Shown here in pieces: positions 9,821-16,960 of a stretch of DNA of 56,509 nt; position 1 is the stretch's first letter, and each line of letters opens with the position of its first letter. The stretch spans positions 1 to 56,509 of the forward strand of contig JAMPAG010000008.1 of assembly GCA_023667365.1 (NCBI GenBank), read 5' to 3'. The stretch comes from a bacterium (GTDB lineage: Bacteria > Bacillota > Clostridia > Lachnospirales > Lachnospiraceae). The position numbers and the translations under genes were made by a program. The notes beneath the pieces were generated by a model that was not told the DNA's origin, searched no databases, and saw nothing but the letters and a program-made list of their open reading frames with translations.

Positions 9821-10663
9821 ATGGCGGAGACAAAACGAGAGAATGGCGATGATTGGCGGATTGACATAAGGGAGCAAACCGAAGATTGGCAGCAGGACTT
9901 AGGGGAGAATGCGAGAACCGGTAATCGGCAGCGAGAGCGAGGGGAGAGCGAGCGGATCGACGATTTGCAGTTGAGCGGGCTGCGTATCATTCAGGACAGT
10001 AAACGTTTTTGTTTTGGGATGGACGCGGTGCTGTTGTCCGGATTTGCGAAGGCAAAGCCGGGCAGCCGGGTGCTTGACTTAGGGACGGGGACGGGAATCA
10101 TCCCGCTTTTGCTGTCCGCCAAGACACGGGCGGGAAAGCTGGTCGGATTGGAGATTCAGCAGGAGAGCGCGGACATGGCGAGAAGAAGCGTCGGAATGAA
10201 CGCGCTCACACAGCGGATCGACATTGTGACCGGGGACATCCGGGAGGCAAGAGAGCTGTTCGGCGCATCGGCATTTGACGTTGTGACGAGTAACCCACCC
10301 TATATGATCGACGATCACGGTATCAAAAATCCGACGGATGAAAAGACCATTGCGCGTCATGAGGTGTTATGTACGCTGGAGGACGTGATCTCGCAGGCGG
10401 CGGCAGTCTTAAAACCGGGCGGACATTTTTATATGGTGCACAGACCGTTCCGGCTTGCCGAAATTATGACGCAGATGTGCGCGTACCGGCTGGAACCGAA
10501 GCGGATGCGGCTGGTGTATCCCTATGCGGACAAAGAGCCCGTCATGGTGCTCGTGGAGGGCGTACGCGGCGGAAATCCGCGTATGCGCGTGGAGAAACCG
10601 CTCATCATTTATCGCGAACCGGGCGTCTATACCGAGGAACTGCGGAGGGATTACGGATATTAG
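9821..10663 (+). CDS. trmN6: tRNA1(Val) (adenine(37)-N6)-methyltransferase family protein
   Basis: A 280-residue class I SAM-dependent methyltransferase of the YfiC/YabB family, which N6-methylates adenine 37 of a tRNA. The SAM site DLGTGTGIIPLLLS and the catalytic NPPY motif (VVTSNPPYM) are plain. Residues 1 to about 45 are a low-complexity, charged and Gln/Asn-rich extension not needed by the family, which normally begins near ERIDDLQL. The gene nearly overlaps ricT: its ATG at 9821 lies 2 nt after the ricT stop, and an upstream TTG at 9815 overlaps it. GGAAG at 9806-9810 supports 9821. Confidence 0.87.
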   Translation: MAETKRENGDDWRIDIREQTEDWQQDLGENARTGNRQRERGESERIDDLQLSGLRIIQDSKRFCFGMDAVLLSGFAKAKPGSRVLDLGTGTGIIPLLLSAKTRAGKLVGLEIQQESADMARRSVGMNALTQRIDIVTGDIREARELFGASAFDVVTSNPPYMIDDHGIKNPTDEKTIARHEVLCTLEDVISQAAAVLKPGGHFYMVHRPFRLAEIMTQMCAYRLEPKRMRLVYPYADKEPVMVLVEGVRGGNPRMRVEKPLIIYREPGVYTEELRRDYGY

Positions 10664-10754
10664 GCGTGCGATTGCCGGTGGCGGTGAAATGTGTGTTTTT
10701 TGAAGAAATAAGGCAACGGACGACGGGATGCGTAGAGAGGCGGGGAATATACGC

Positions 10755-11618
10755 ATGGCGGGAGTGTTATATTTGTGTGCGACGCCGATCGGCAATCTGG
10801 CGGATATGACGTTTCGGGTGCTCGATACCTTAAAAGAGGTGGATCTCATTGCGGCGGAGGATACGCGCAACAGCCTGAAGCTGTTGACACATTTTGATAT
10901 TCATACACCGATGACGAGTTACCATGAACATAATAAGGTAGAAAAAGCGTATGCGCTCATTGCACAGCTGAAAGAAGGAAAGAATATCGCGCTCATCACG
11001 GATGCGGGAACGCCAGCGATCTCCGATCCGGGCGAAGTGCTTGTCGCGATGTGCCACAAAGAGCAGATTACGGTGACGAGCCTTCCGGGCGCGGCGGCAT
11101 GTATCACGGCGCTCACCTTATCCGGTCTTTCGACCAGACGCTTTTGTTTTGAGGGATTTCTGCCGCCGGAGCCAAAAGAACGGAGGGAGATTCTTGCGAC
11201 ACTGACGAACGAGAGCCGCACGATGATTTTTTATGAGGCGCCGCATCATCTGAAAAAAACACTCCGCGAACTCTGGGAATGTCTGGGGGAACGCCGGATC
11301 ACGATTTGCAGAGAACTGACGAAACGGTTTGAGACGGTTGTGCCGACAACGCTTTCGGAGGCGCTTGCGCGCTATGAGAGCGAAGAGGCGCGGGGCGAGT
11401 ATGTCCTTGTGATAGAGGGGAAGAGTCTTGCCGCGCAGAGGAGCGAGCGCGAGGAGGAGTCCCGCAAAAGTTCCATTGAGGAACAGATGCGTTTTTATGA
11501 AGAGCAGGGCGTGGACCGCAAGGAAGCGATGAAGCGCGTCGCGGCGGACCGGGGCGTCACCAAACGCGAAATATATGCTTATTTATTGGAACATCGGGCG
11601 GAAAGTGAGAATTTATAA
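10755..11618 (+). CDS. rsmI: 16S rRNA (cytidine(1402)-2'-O)-methyltransferase
   Basis: A 287-residue tetrapyrrole-methylase-fold protein that 2'-O-methylates C1402 of 16S rRNA, using SAM. LYLCATPIGNLADMT at the N terminus and AAEDTRNSLKLL are family hallmarks; ITDAGTPAISDPG and SLPGAAACITAL follow. The C-terminal region (about 240-287) is a charged segment with a YEEQGVDRKEAMKRVA helix. The ATG at 10755 fits the family start; an in-frame ATG at 10728 adds nine residues and cannot be excluded. It follows trmN6, as in other Firmicutes. Confidence 0.94.
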   Translation: MAGVLYLCATPIGNLADMTFRVLDTLKEVDLIAAEDTRNSLKLLTHFDIHTPMTSYHEHNKVEKAYALIAQLKEGKNIALITDAGTPAISDPGEVLVAMCHKEQITVTSLPGAAACITALTLSGLSTRRFCFEGFLPPEPKERREILATLTNESRTMIFYEAPHHLKKTLRELWECLGERRITICRELTKRFETVVPTTLSEALARYESEEARGEYVLVIEGKSLAAQRSEREEESRKSSIEEQMRFYEEQGVDRKEAMKRVAADRGVTKREIYAYLLEHRAESENL

Positions 11619-11638
11619 AAGATTCGTGTAAATGTGTA

Positions 11639-11667
11639 TTGCAATCCGCAGAGAAATTATGTATAAA
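11639..11667 (+). promoter_or_regulatory. Candidate promoter of acpP-fabZ
   Basis: TTGCAA (11639-11644) and TATAAA (11662-11667) with 17 nt between lie in the 122-nt gap after rsmI, 73 nt before the acpP start. No separate regulator site is clear. Confidence 0.55.
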
Positions 11668-11740
11668 TATATCGTAGCCGTAAATCTGCCAGAATCTGGG
11701 TGCGGTGCGGAATAAAAAAGAACAAAAAGGAGAATTAACT

Positions 11741-11974
11741 ATGTTGGAGAGAGTAAAAGAGATTATTGCCGAGCAGTTGAATGTTGACGCGTCTGAAATT
11801 ACGGAGGATTCCAGCTTCAAGGATGATCTTGGCGCGGATTCCCTTGATTTATTTGAATTGGTCATGGCTTTTGAGGAAGAGTATGAGATCGAGATCCCGG
11901 CGGAAGATTTAGAGAAAATCACGACGGTCGGCGCAGTGGTCGAATATATGAAGAGCAAGGGCGTTGAGGCATGA
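11741..11974 (+). CDS. acpP: Acyl carrier protein
   Basis: A 77-residue acidic helical carrier that holds growing acyl chains on a phosphopantetheine arm. The attachment site is S34 in the DSL motif ([11 protein letters not shown]). AAAAAGGAG just upstream supports the ATG at 11741 over an earlier in-frame GTG at 11705. The stop codon overlaps the start of fabZ (ATGA), so the two are translationally coupled. The pairing with fabZ points to fatty acid synthesis rather than a secondary-metabolite carrier. Confidence 0.95.
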   Translation: MLERVKEIIAEQLNVDASEITEDSSFKDDLGADSLDLFELVMAFEEEYEIEIPAEDLEKITTVGAVVEYMKSKGVEA

Positions 11975-12390
11975 CGACAAAAGAGATCATGGAGATCATT
12001 CCGCACAGACAGCCGTTTCTGCTCATTGACACGATCGAGGAATTGGAACCGGGCGTGCGTGCGGTCGGAAAAAAATGTGTGAGTTATAATGAACCGTATT
12101 TCGCGGGGCATTTTCCGACGGAGCCGGTCATGCCGGGCGTGCTGATTATCGAGGCGCTGGCGCAGGTCGGCGCTGTAGCGATCTTAAGTCTTGAGGAAAA
12201 CAAAGGAAAAACGGCGTATTTTGCGGCGATCAACCACGCGAAGTTCAAGGGGAAAGTCACGCCGGGCGATGTGCTGATGTTGGAGACTGCCCTGACAAAG
12301 ATTAAGGGACCGATGGGGATCGGAGAGGCGAAGGCGACCGTGAACGGGAAGCTTGTCGCGAGCGCGGAGCTGACGTTCGCGATCGGGTGA
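11971..12390 (+). CDS. fabZ: 3-hydroxyacyl-ACP dehydratase
   Basis: Dehydrates 3-hydroxyacyl-ACP to trans-2-enoyl-ACP in fatty acid elongation. The 139-residue hot-dog-fold protein has [12 protein letters not shown] at the N terminus and the catalytic H47 in [13 protein letters not shown] and E61 in IEALAQVG. It overlaps acpP by 4 nt. The rest of the fab cluster is not in this window, so this is an isolated acpP-fabZ pair. The 167 nt downstream contain no gene that I can support. Confidence 0.96.
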   Translation: MTTKEIMEIIPHRQPFLLIDTIEELEPGVRAVGKKCVSYNEPYFAGHFPTEPVMPGVLIIEALAQVGAVAILSLEENKGKTAYFAAINHAKFKGKVTPGDVLMLETALTKIKGPMGIGEAKATVNGKLVASAELTFAIG

Positions 12391-12557
12391 TAACGGAAAA
12401 CCGATGATCGGCGGTCAGCCGGCGTTATGGCAGATGACGATCCGTGATCGGATTGATAATGGGAAAGATCGTGCTGCAGGTCGGGAAGAACGGTTCGGAC
12501 CGCAGAAATCAAATCGGCGGATGACGGTTGTGATAAACAGAAACGGAGGATAAGAGG

Positions 12558-13094
12558 ATGCCGGAATTAAAGGGTTCCAGAACAGAGGCAAACCTGCAGG
12601 CAGCGTTTGCAGGAGAGTCGCAGGCAAGAAATAAATACAGTTATTTTGCGTCCAAGGCAAAGAAAGACGGTTATGAGCAGATCGCGGCGATCTTTGAGGA
12701 GACGGCTGCAAATGAGAAAGAACATGCCAAAATGTGGTTTAAGCTTTTAGGCGGCATCGGAAGCACGGCGGAGAACTTAAAGGCGGCGGCCGACGGCGAG
12801 AATTTTGAGTGGACCGATATGTATGACCGCTTCGCAAAGGAAGCGCGTGAGGAAGGTTTTGAGGAGATCGCAAAACAGTTCGAGGGCGTAGCGGCGATCG
12901 AGAAGGAACATGAGGAGCGTTACCGCAAGCTGTTGGCGAATGTGGAAAGTAAGACGGTGTTCTCCAAGGACGGCATGGCGATCTGGCAGTGCCGTAACTG
13001 CGGACATATCTGTGTCGGAAAGAACGCGCCGGAGGTATGTCCGGTCTGCGCGCATCCGCAGGCATATTTCCAGTTAAAGGAAGAGAATTATTGA
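12558..13094 (+). CDS. rbr: Rubrerythrin
   Basis: A 178-residue non-haem iron protein that reduces hydrogen peroxide in anaerobes. The four-helix diiron domain (about 1-135) has two ligand motifs, [10 protein letters not shown] with ANEKEHAK and later [11 protein letters not shown]. The C-terminal rubredoxin-like domain binds iron through two CxxC pairs, CRNCG and CPVCA. GGAGG directly upstream supports the start. Its presence argues for an anaerobic host. The gene is convergent with the DUF421 gene; no clear terminator is visible in the 76-nt gap. Confidence 0.96.
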   Translation: MPELKGSRTEANLQAAFAGESQARNKYSYFASKAKKDGYEQIAAIFEETAANEKEHAKMWFKLLGGIGSTAENLKAAADGENFEWTDMYDRFAKEAREEGFEEIAKQFEGVAAIEKEHEERYRKLLANVESKTVFSKDGMAIWQCRNCGHICVGKNAPEVCPVCAHPQAYFQLKEENY

Positions 13095-13170
13095 TCCTGC
13101 GCGGGAGCAGCATTATGCGCTGTGGAGGTCTGCATGAGCCGGTAAAACATATTTTGCGGACGAAATACAT

Positions 13171-13881
13171 TTAGATGAGCAGATCTTTTTTGCGTTCATC
13201 CTTATTTTTCAAAAAAACGGTGAGCTTATTCTGCATGTCCACGGAGGCGAGCAGAACGTCGCTGATATTGTCGGCGCCCTGCGCTTTTAGCTGGCGGCGG
13301 AGCCACGTTTCATCTTTTCCTGTATGAAGAAGATTTTTTTGCATGATATGACCGTCAATGACAACATTGGCGGTCATTGTTTCCTGTTCGGGGGAAAGCT
13401 TTACGTCGGCAGCCGTGAGCGGCCGTTCCGTGGAAAGCGGCAGGAAGCTCATGCGCCCGTCGGCTTCCAGCACGGCGCTTTGCAGCTTGGAAACGTCAAA
13501 ATAACCTGCGACGCGGCATTGTGTGAGAAATTCGTTAATGTCGATTTTGGCTTTTCGCAGATTCTTTTCATAAATGCTGCCGTTGTTTAGCAGAATGATC
13601 GGGCGTCCGACAATGAAACGCCTGAGCCGGATAGATTTCATGGACAGAAACGAAAGCAGGACGGCAAAGAGCGCATAGACGACCATTGCGGCGATGCAGT
13701 GCAGCGGGTTTTTGTCTAATGCGGTCGCCATTTCCGCGGCGATCGAGCCGATTGTGATGCCGTTGATATAGTCGAACATGCTCATCTGGCTCATTTGGCG
13801 GTAGCCCATGAGCTTTGCCAGAATAAAGAGCGTAATCAGGGAACTGACAGAAAGAATGAGAACTTGAAGCAAATCCGGCAT
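13171..13881 (-). CDS. DUF421 membrane protein (YetF/YrbG family)
   Basis: A 236-residue protein with three hydrophobic segments in the first 85 residues followed by a soluble domain (about 90-236) of the DUF421 type, recognisable by GRPIILLNNGSIYEKNL and the pattern around DINEFLTQCR. Relatives in Bacillus have small effects on spore properties and stress, but no molecular function is established. AAAGGAGG lies properly upstream of the ATG at 13881. The gene is divergent from the GH88 gene across a 273-nt gap. Confidence 0.88.
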   Translation of the reverse strand: MPDLLQVLILSVSSLITLFILAKLMGYRQMSQMSMFDYINGITIGSIAAEMATALDKNPLHCIAAMVVYALFAVLLSFLSMKSIRLRRFIVGRPIILLNNGSIYEKNLRKAKIDINEFLTQCRVAGYFDVSKLQSAVLEADGRMSFLPLSTERPLTAADVKLSPEQETMTANVVIDGHIMQKNLLHTGKDETWLRRQLKAQGADNISDVLLASVDMQNKLTVFLKNKDERKKDLLI

Positions 13882-14039
13882 GCGGGAACCTCCTTTTGCG
13901 GGTCATATCAATGGGATAACAGATATTCCTTAAAAGAGTCTGCGCAGGCGGAGTGATTTTTATACTTATAGGAAATTTATGGATGGAAGAAGCCGCAGAA
14001 AACGGGCAGCAGGATTTTGTGCGCCATGGCAAAAAGGCA

Positions 14040-14068
14040 TTGTATTTGAACGTGCAATCAAGTAAGAT
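14040..14068 (+). promoter_or_regulatory. Candidate promoter of the GH88-DUF2264 operon
   Basis: TTGTAT (14040-14045) and TAAGAT (14063-14068) with 17 nt between lie in the 273-nt divergent gap, 87 nt before the GH88 start. The rest of the gap shows no gene and no clear operator. Confidence 0.35.
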
Positions 14069-14154
14069 AATTTCTATAGCGGCGATATGGAGCGGCTGTG
14101 CGGAAAACACAGCGTGCGTAAGAAGGCGGCAGATTGCAGGAAAAGGGGAAGGGA

Positions 14155-15288
14155 ATGGAAAATAGAGAACAGAATAAAGCATGGGCGCGGCGCATAGCGG
14201 ATCAGATAGCAGAAAAGGTCATTGTCACGGTTGCACGGAACAGGGGGAAAATTCCTTATACGACGGTGAACGGAAGATTTGACGATTGGTCCGGTGAGCG
14301 GATCGGGTGGTGGACAAACGGATTTTGGCCCGCACAGCTCTGGCAGATGTATCATGCGTACGGAAATGAGGAGTTCCGCGCCGCCGCGGAGGAAGCGGAG
14401 GAGAAGCTGGATGCGGTTTTGAAGGAGTTTCTGCCGATGGACCATGATGCGGGATTTCGCTTCCTGATTTCGGCAGTGGCTGACTACCGTATTACTGGAA
14501 ATAAGGAATCCAGAAACCGCGGCGTGCTGGCGGCATCGAATCTTGCGGGTAGATTTAATCTTGCGGCAAATCTGATCCGCGCATGGAACGATGCGGGAAC
14601 CGGGGAGACGGCAGGACTTGCCATTATTGATTGTATGATGAATCTGCCGCTGTTATACTGGGCATCCGACGAACTTCATGATCCAAGGTTCCGGCAGATC
14701 GCGATGGCGCATGCCGACAGGGTACGGGAGGTGTTTGTCCGTGAAGACGGTTCGGTCCATCATATTGTCGAGTTTGATCCGGAGACAGGGAAAATTGTTG
14801 GCCCTAAAGGCGGACAGGGAATGCAGATCGGTTCTTCATGGACGAGGGGACAGTCCTGGGCGTTGTATGGATTTACGTTAAGCTATGTACATACCGGAAC
14901 GGAAGCTTATTTGGAAACGGCAGAAAAGATTGCAGATTATGTGATCTCCCGGATTCCGGCAAGCGGGATCATTCCGGTGGATTTCGACCAGCCCGAAGAG
15001 ATTCCGTGGGAAGATGCATCGGCGGCAGCGATTTTGGCAAGCGGGTTTTTGGAACTGGAAAAGTTTGCCGCAGGAAGCCGGAAAGAAGCATATTATGACA
15101 CGGCTGTCTTTTTGCTCCGCACGCTTGCGGAAAAGCGGTGTAATTGGGAAAAAGAGGCCGATTCTATTGTGGAGAACTGCTCGGCGGCATACCATGATGA
15201 CAATCATAATTTTGCAATGATTTATGGGGATTATTATTTTACGGAAGCGATTTTGAAACTCGCAGAAAAAGGAATCATGCTATGGTAG
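14155..15288 (+). CDS. Glycoside hydrolase family 88 protein (unsaturated glucuronyl hydrolase type)
   Basis: A 377-residue (alpha/alpha)6-barrel protein that probably removes unsaturated uronic acid residues from oligosaccharides made by polysaccharide lyases. Recognisable features are WWTNGFWPAQLWQMY near the N terminus, DHDAGFRFL, SSWTRGQSWALYGF and the closing YGDYYFTEAILKLAE. No signal peptide is seen, so it likely acts in the cytoplasm on imported oligosaccharides. AAAAGGGGAAGGG fixes the ATG at 14155; an upstream in-frame TTG at 14134 is unlikely. It is followed by a DUF2264 gene, a common companion in glycan loci. GH105 is the main alternative family. Confidence 0.82.
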   Translation: MENREQNKAWARRIADQIAEKVIVTVARNRGKIPYTTVNGRFDDWSGERIGWWTNGFWPAQLWQMYHAYGNEEFRAAAEEAEEKLDAVLKEFLPMDHDAGFRFLISAVADYRITGNKESRNRGVLAASNLAGRFNLAANLIRAWNDAGTGETAGLAIIDCMMNLPLLYWASDELHDPRFRQIAMAHADRVREVFVREDGSVHHIVEFDPETGKIVGPKGGQGMQIGSSWTRGQSWALYGFTLSYVHTGTEAYLETAEKIADYVISRIPASGIIPVDFDQPEEIPWEDASAAAILASGFLELEKFAAGSRKEAYYDTAVFLLRTLAEKRCNWEKEADSIVENCSAAYHDDNHNFAMIYGDYYFTEAILKLAEKGIMLW

Positions 15289-15366
15289 AAGCCGACATGG
15301 GCGGCGGGATTGTGCTTTCCCGGAGACCGCTTTGAGAAGTAAGGGGCTGGATGGAAAGAAGGGGTG

Positions 15367-16515
15367 ATGAGTGTGAAAAATGAGGTAAGAACCAACTGGC
15401 GGGAGCGGATGCTTCGGATCGCGGACCCTGTGATCGTGAATCTGGCAGAAAATCGGTTAAAAGAAAACATGCCGTCGGAGTTTCATCCGCATAGAAAGGA
15501 ATTTATGTATTTGGAGGCGTTTGGAAGGACGGCAGGGGGGCTTGCCCCGTGGCTGGAACTGGAAGAGGTGGCGGAAGAAGAAAAGGAAATCCGGGATCGG
15601 TATCGCCAGATGGTGCAGGCAGGGATCGCAAATGCGGTAAATCCTAATGGAAAGGATTTTATGAATTTTTCGGAGGGGTATGGACAGGCGCTTGTCGATG
15701 CCGCTTTTCTGGCGCAGGGAGTCGTGCGGGCGCCAAGGCAGATGTACGGGCAGTTAGCGGGGGAAGATCGGAGAAATTTTGTTCGGGCGTTGAAGGCTAC
15801 CCGGCGTTTTACGCCGTTTGTATGTAATTGGATTTTGTTTTCCGCGATGGTGGAGACTGCGCTCTACGTGATGGGAGAAGCGGACTACGACATGACGCGC
15901 GTTGAGTATGCCGTTCGGATGTTCCAAAACTGGTATGTCGGGGACGGAACGTATGGGGACGGGGAATTTTTTCATTGGGATTATTATAACAGTTTTGTCA
16001 TTCAGCCCATGCTGACGGATATTCTGGGTACTTTTAAGGAAGTCCGGCAGGATTATGAGGAACTCTATGACATCGCGAAAAAGCGGGCTTCCCGCTACGC
16101 AGGGATACAGGAGCAGATGATCGGACCGGACGGAACCTACCCGGTAATCGGGCGTTCAGCCAGTTATCGGTTTGGCGCGTTCCATGCACTGGCACAAGCG
16201 GTCTTATTGGAAAATCTGCCGGAGAATGTAACAAACGGACAAGTGAGAAGCGCGCTCACCGCCGTGTTGGAAAAGGGGATGGCACATACGGAAATGTTTG
16301 ATGGGGCAGGCTGGCTTTTGCCGGGCGTCTATGGGAATCAGCCGGGTCTGGCGGAGGACTACATTTCCGTAGGGAGCTTGTATTTGTGCATGGAGGTATT
16401 CCTTCCGCTGGGGCTTCCGCAGACGCATCCGTTTTGGAGTGAACCGGAACAGGACTGGACGGCGAAGAAAATATGGAGCGGAAAGGATATGCAGGCGGAT
16501 CATGCAATGGATTAA
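15367..16515 (+). CDS. DUF2264 domain protein (putative glycan-processing)
   Basis: A 382-residue protein with the DUF2264 pattern (FMYLEAFGRTAGGLAPWL, then FSEGYGQALVDAAFLAQG). The family is predicted to be an (alpha/alpha)6 barrel and travels with polysaccharide lyases and GH88/GH105 enzymes, but its reaction is unknown. No signal peptide is visible. Two starts are close, GTG 15364 and ATG 15367; AAGGGG just upstream serves either. It lies 78 nt after the GH88 gene in the same direction, probably one operon. It ends 6 nt before the stop of the opposite-strand GH2 gene. Confidence 0.85.
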   Translation: MSVKNEVRTNWRERMLRIADPVIVNLAENRLKENMPSEFHPHRKEFMYLEAFGRTAGGLAPWLELEEVAEEEKEIRDRYRQMVQAGIANAVNPNGKDFMNFSEGYGQALVDAAFLAQGVVRAPRQMYGQLAGEDRRNFVRALKATRRFTPFVCNWILFSAMVETALYVMGEADYDMTRVEYAVRMFQNWYVGDGTYGDGEFFHWDYYNSFVIQPMLTDILGTFKEVRQDYEELYDIAKKRASRYAGIQEQMIGPDGTYPVIGRSASYRFGAFHALAQAVLLENLPENVTNGQVRSALTAVLEKGMAHTEMFDGAGWLLPGVYGNQPGLAEDYISVGSLYLCMEVFLPLGLPQTHPFWSEPEQDWTAKKIWSGKDMQADHAMD

Positions 16516-16521
16516 AGGGTG

Positions 16522-16960
16522 CTATGGATGGAAGATTTTTTCCATCACGATCTCATCTTCGTCGCATTCTCCCGTAAGATAAAATCCCAGCTTTTCATAC
16601 ATCTGTTTTGCGGCGTCGTTTCCGTTAATATAGCAAAGAACCACTTTGTCATATTTGCCGTCGTTTTCCATGAGCGCCAGGATTTGTCTTGCCGCCTCTA
16701 TTCCGTAACCTTTTCTCTGATAGCGCTCGTCGATAAAAAGCTGGCTGAAATCAAATGCGTGAAGTTCTTCGCAGTCGTAATATAAAGCCATGCCGACGGG
16801 AACCTTGCCATGATAAATCACAAAGGCGCGGCTTCTGCTTTCGCGATAGGCGTATGCTCTTGCCAAAAGTTTCATGTCATCGGATACAAAGGTTTTCTGC
16901 GCTTTTGACACTTTCAGACCGAGACGCCAATTGTCAGGGTGAATGGTTTCTAAATGAATC
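16522..16960 (-). other. GNAT domain region within the GH2 fusion
   Basis: This stretch encodes the last ~140 residues of the fusion. Landmarks are AFVIYHGKVPVGMALYYD (beta strands 2-4), LFIDERYQRKGYG (acetyl-CoA pyrophosphate loop) and YEKLGFYLTGE (the usual GNAT C-terminal strand). The frame is continuous with the glycosidase, with no stop or shift between. Confidence 0.82.

Noticed and set aside
16527..16546. GATGGAA/TTCCATC dyad at the convergent ends of the DUF2264 and GH2 genes as a terminator
   Set aside because: The T run is in the loop rather than after the stem, and it lies in the GH2 coding end.
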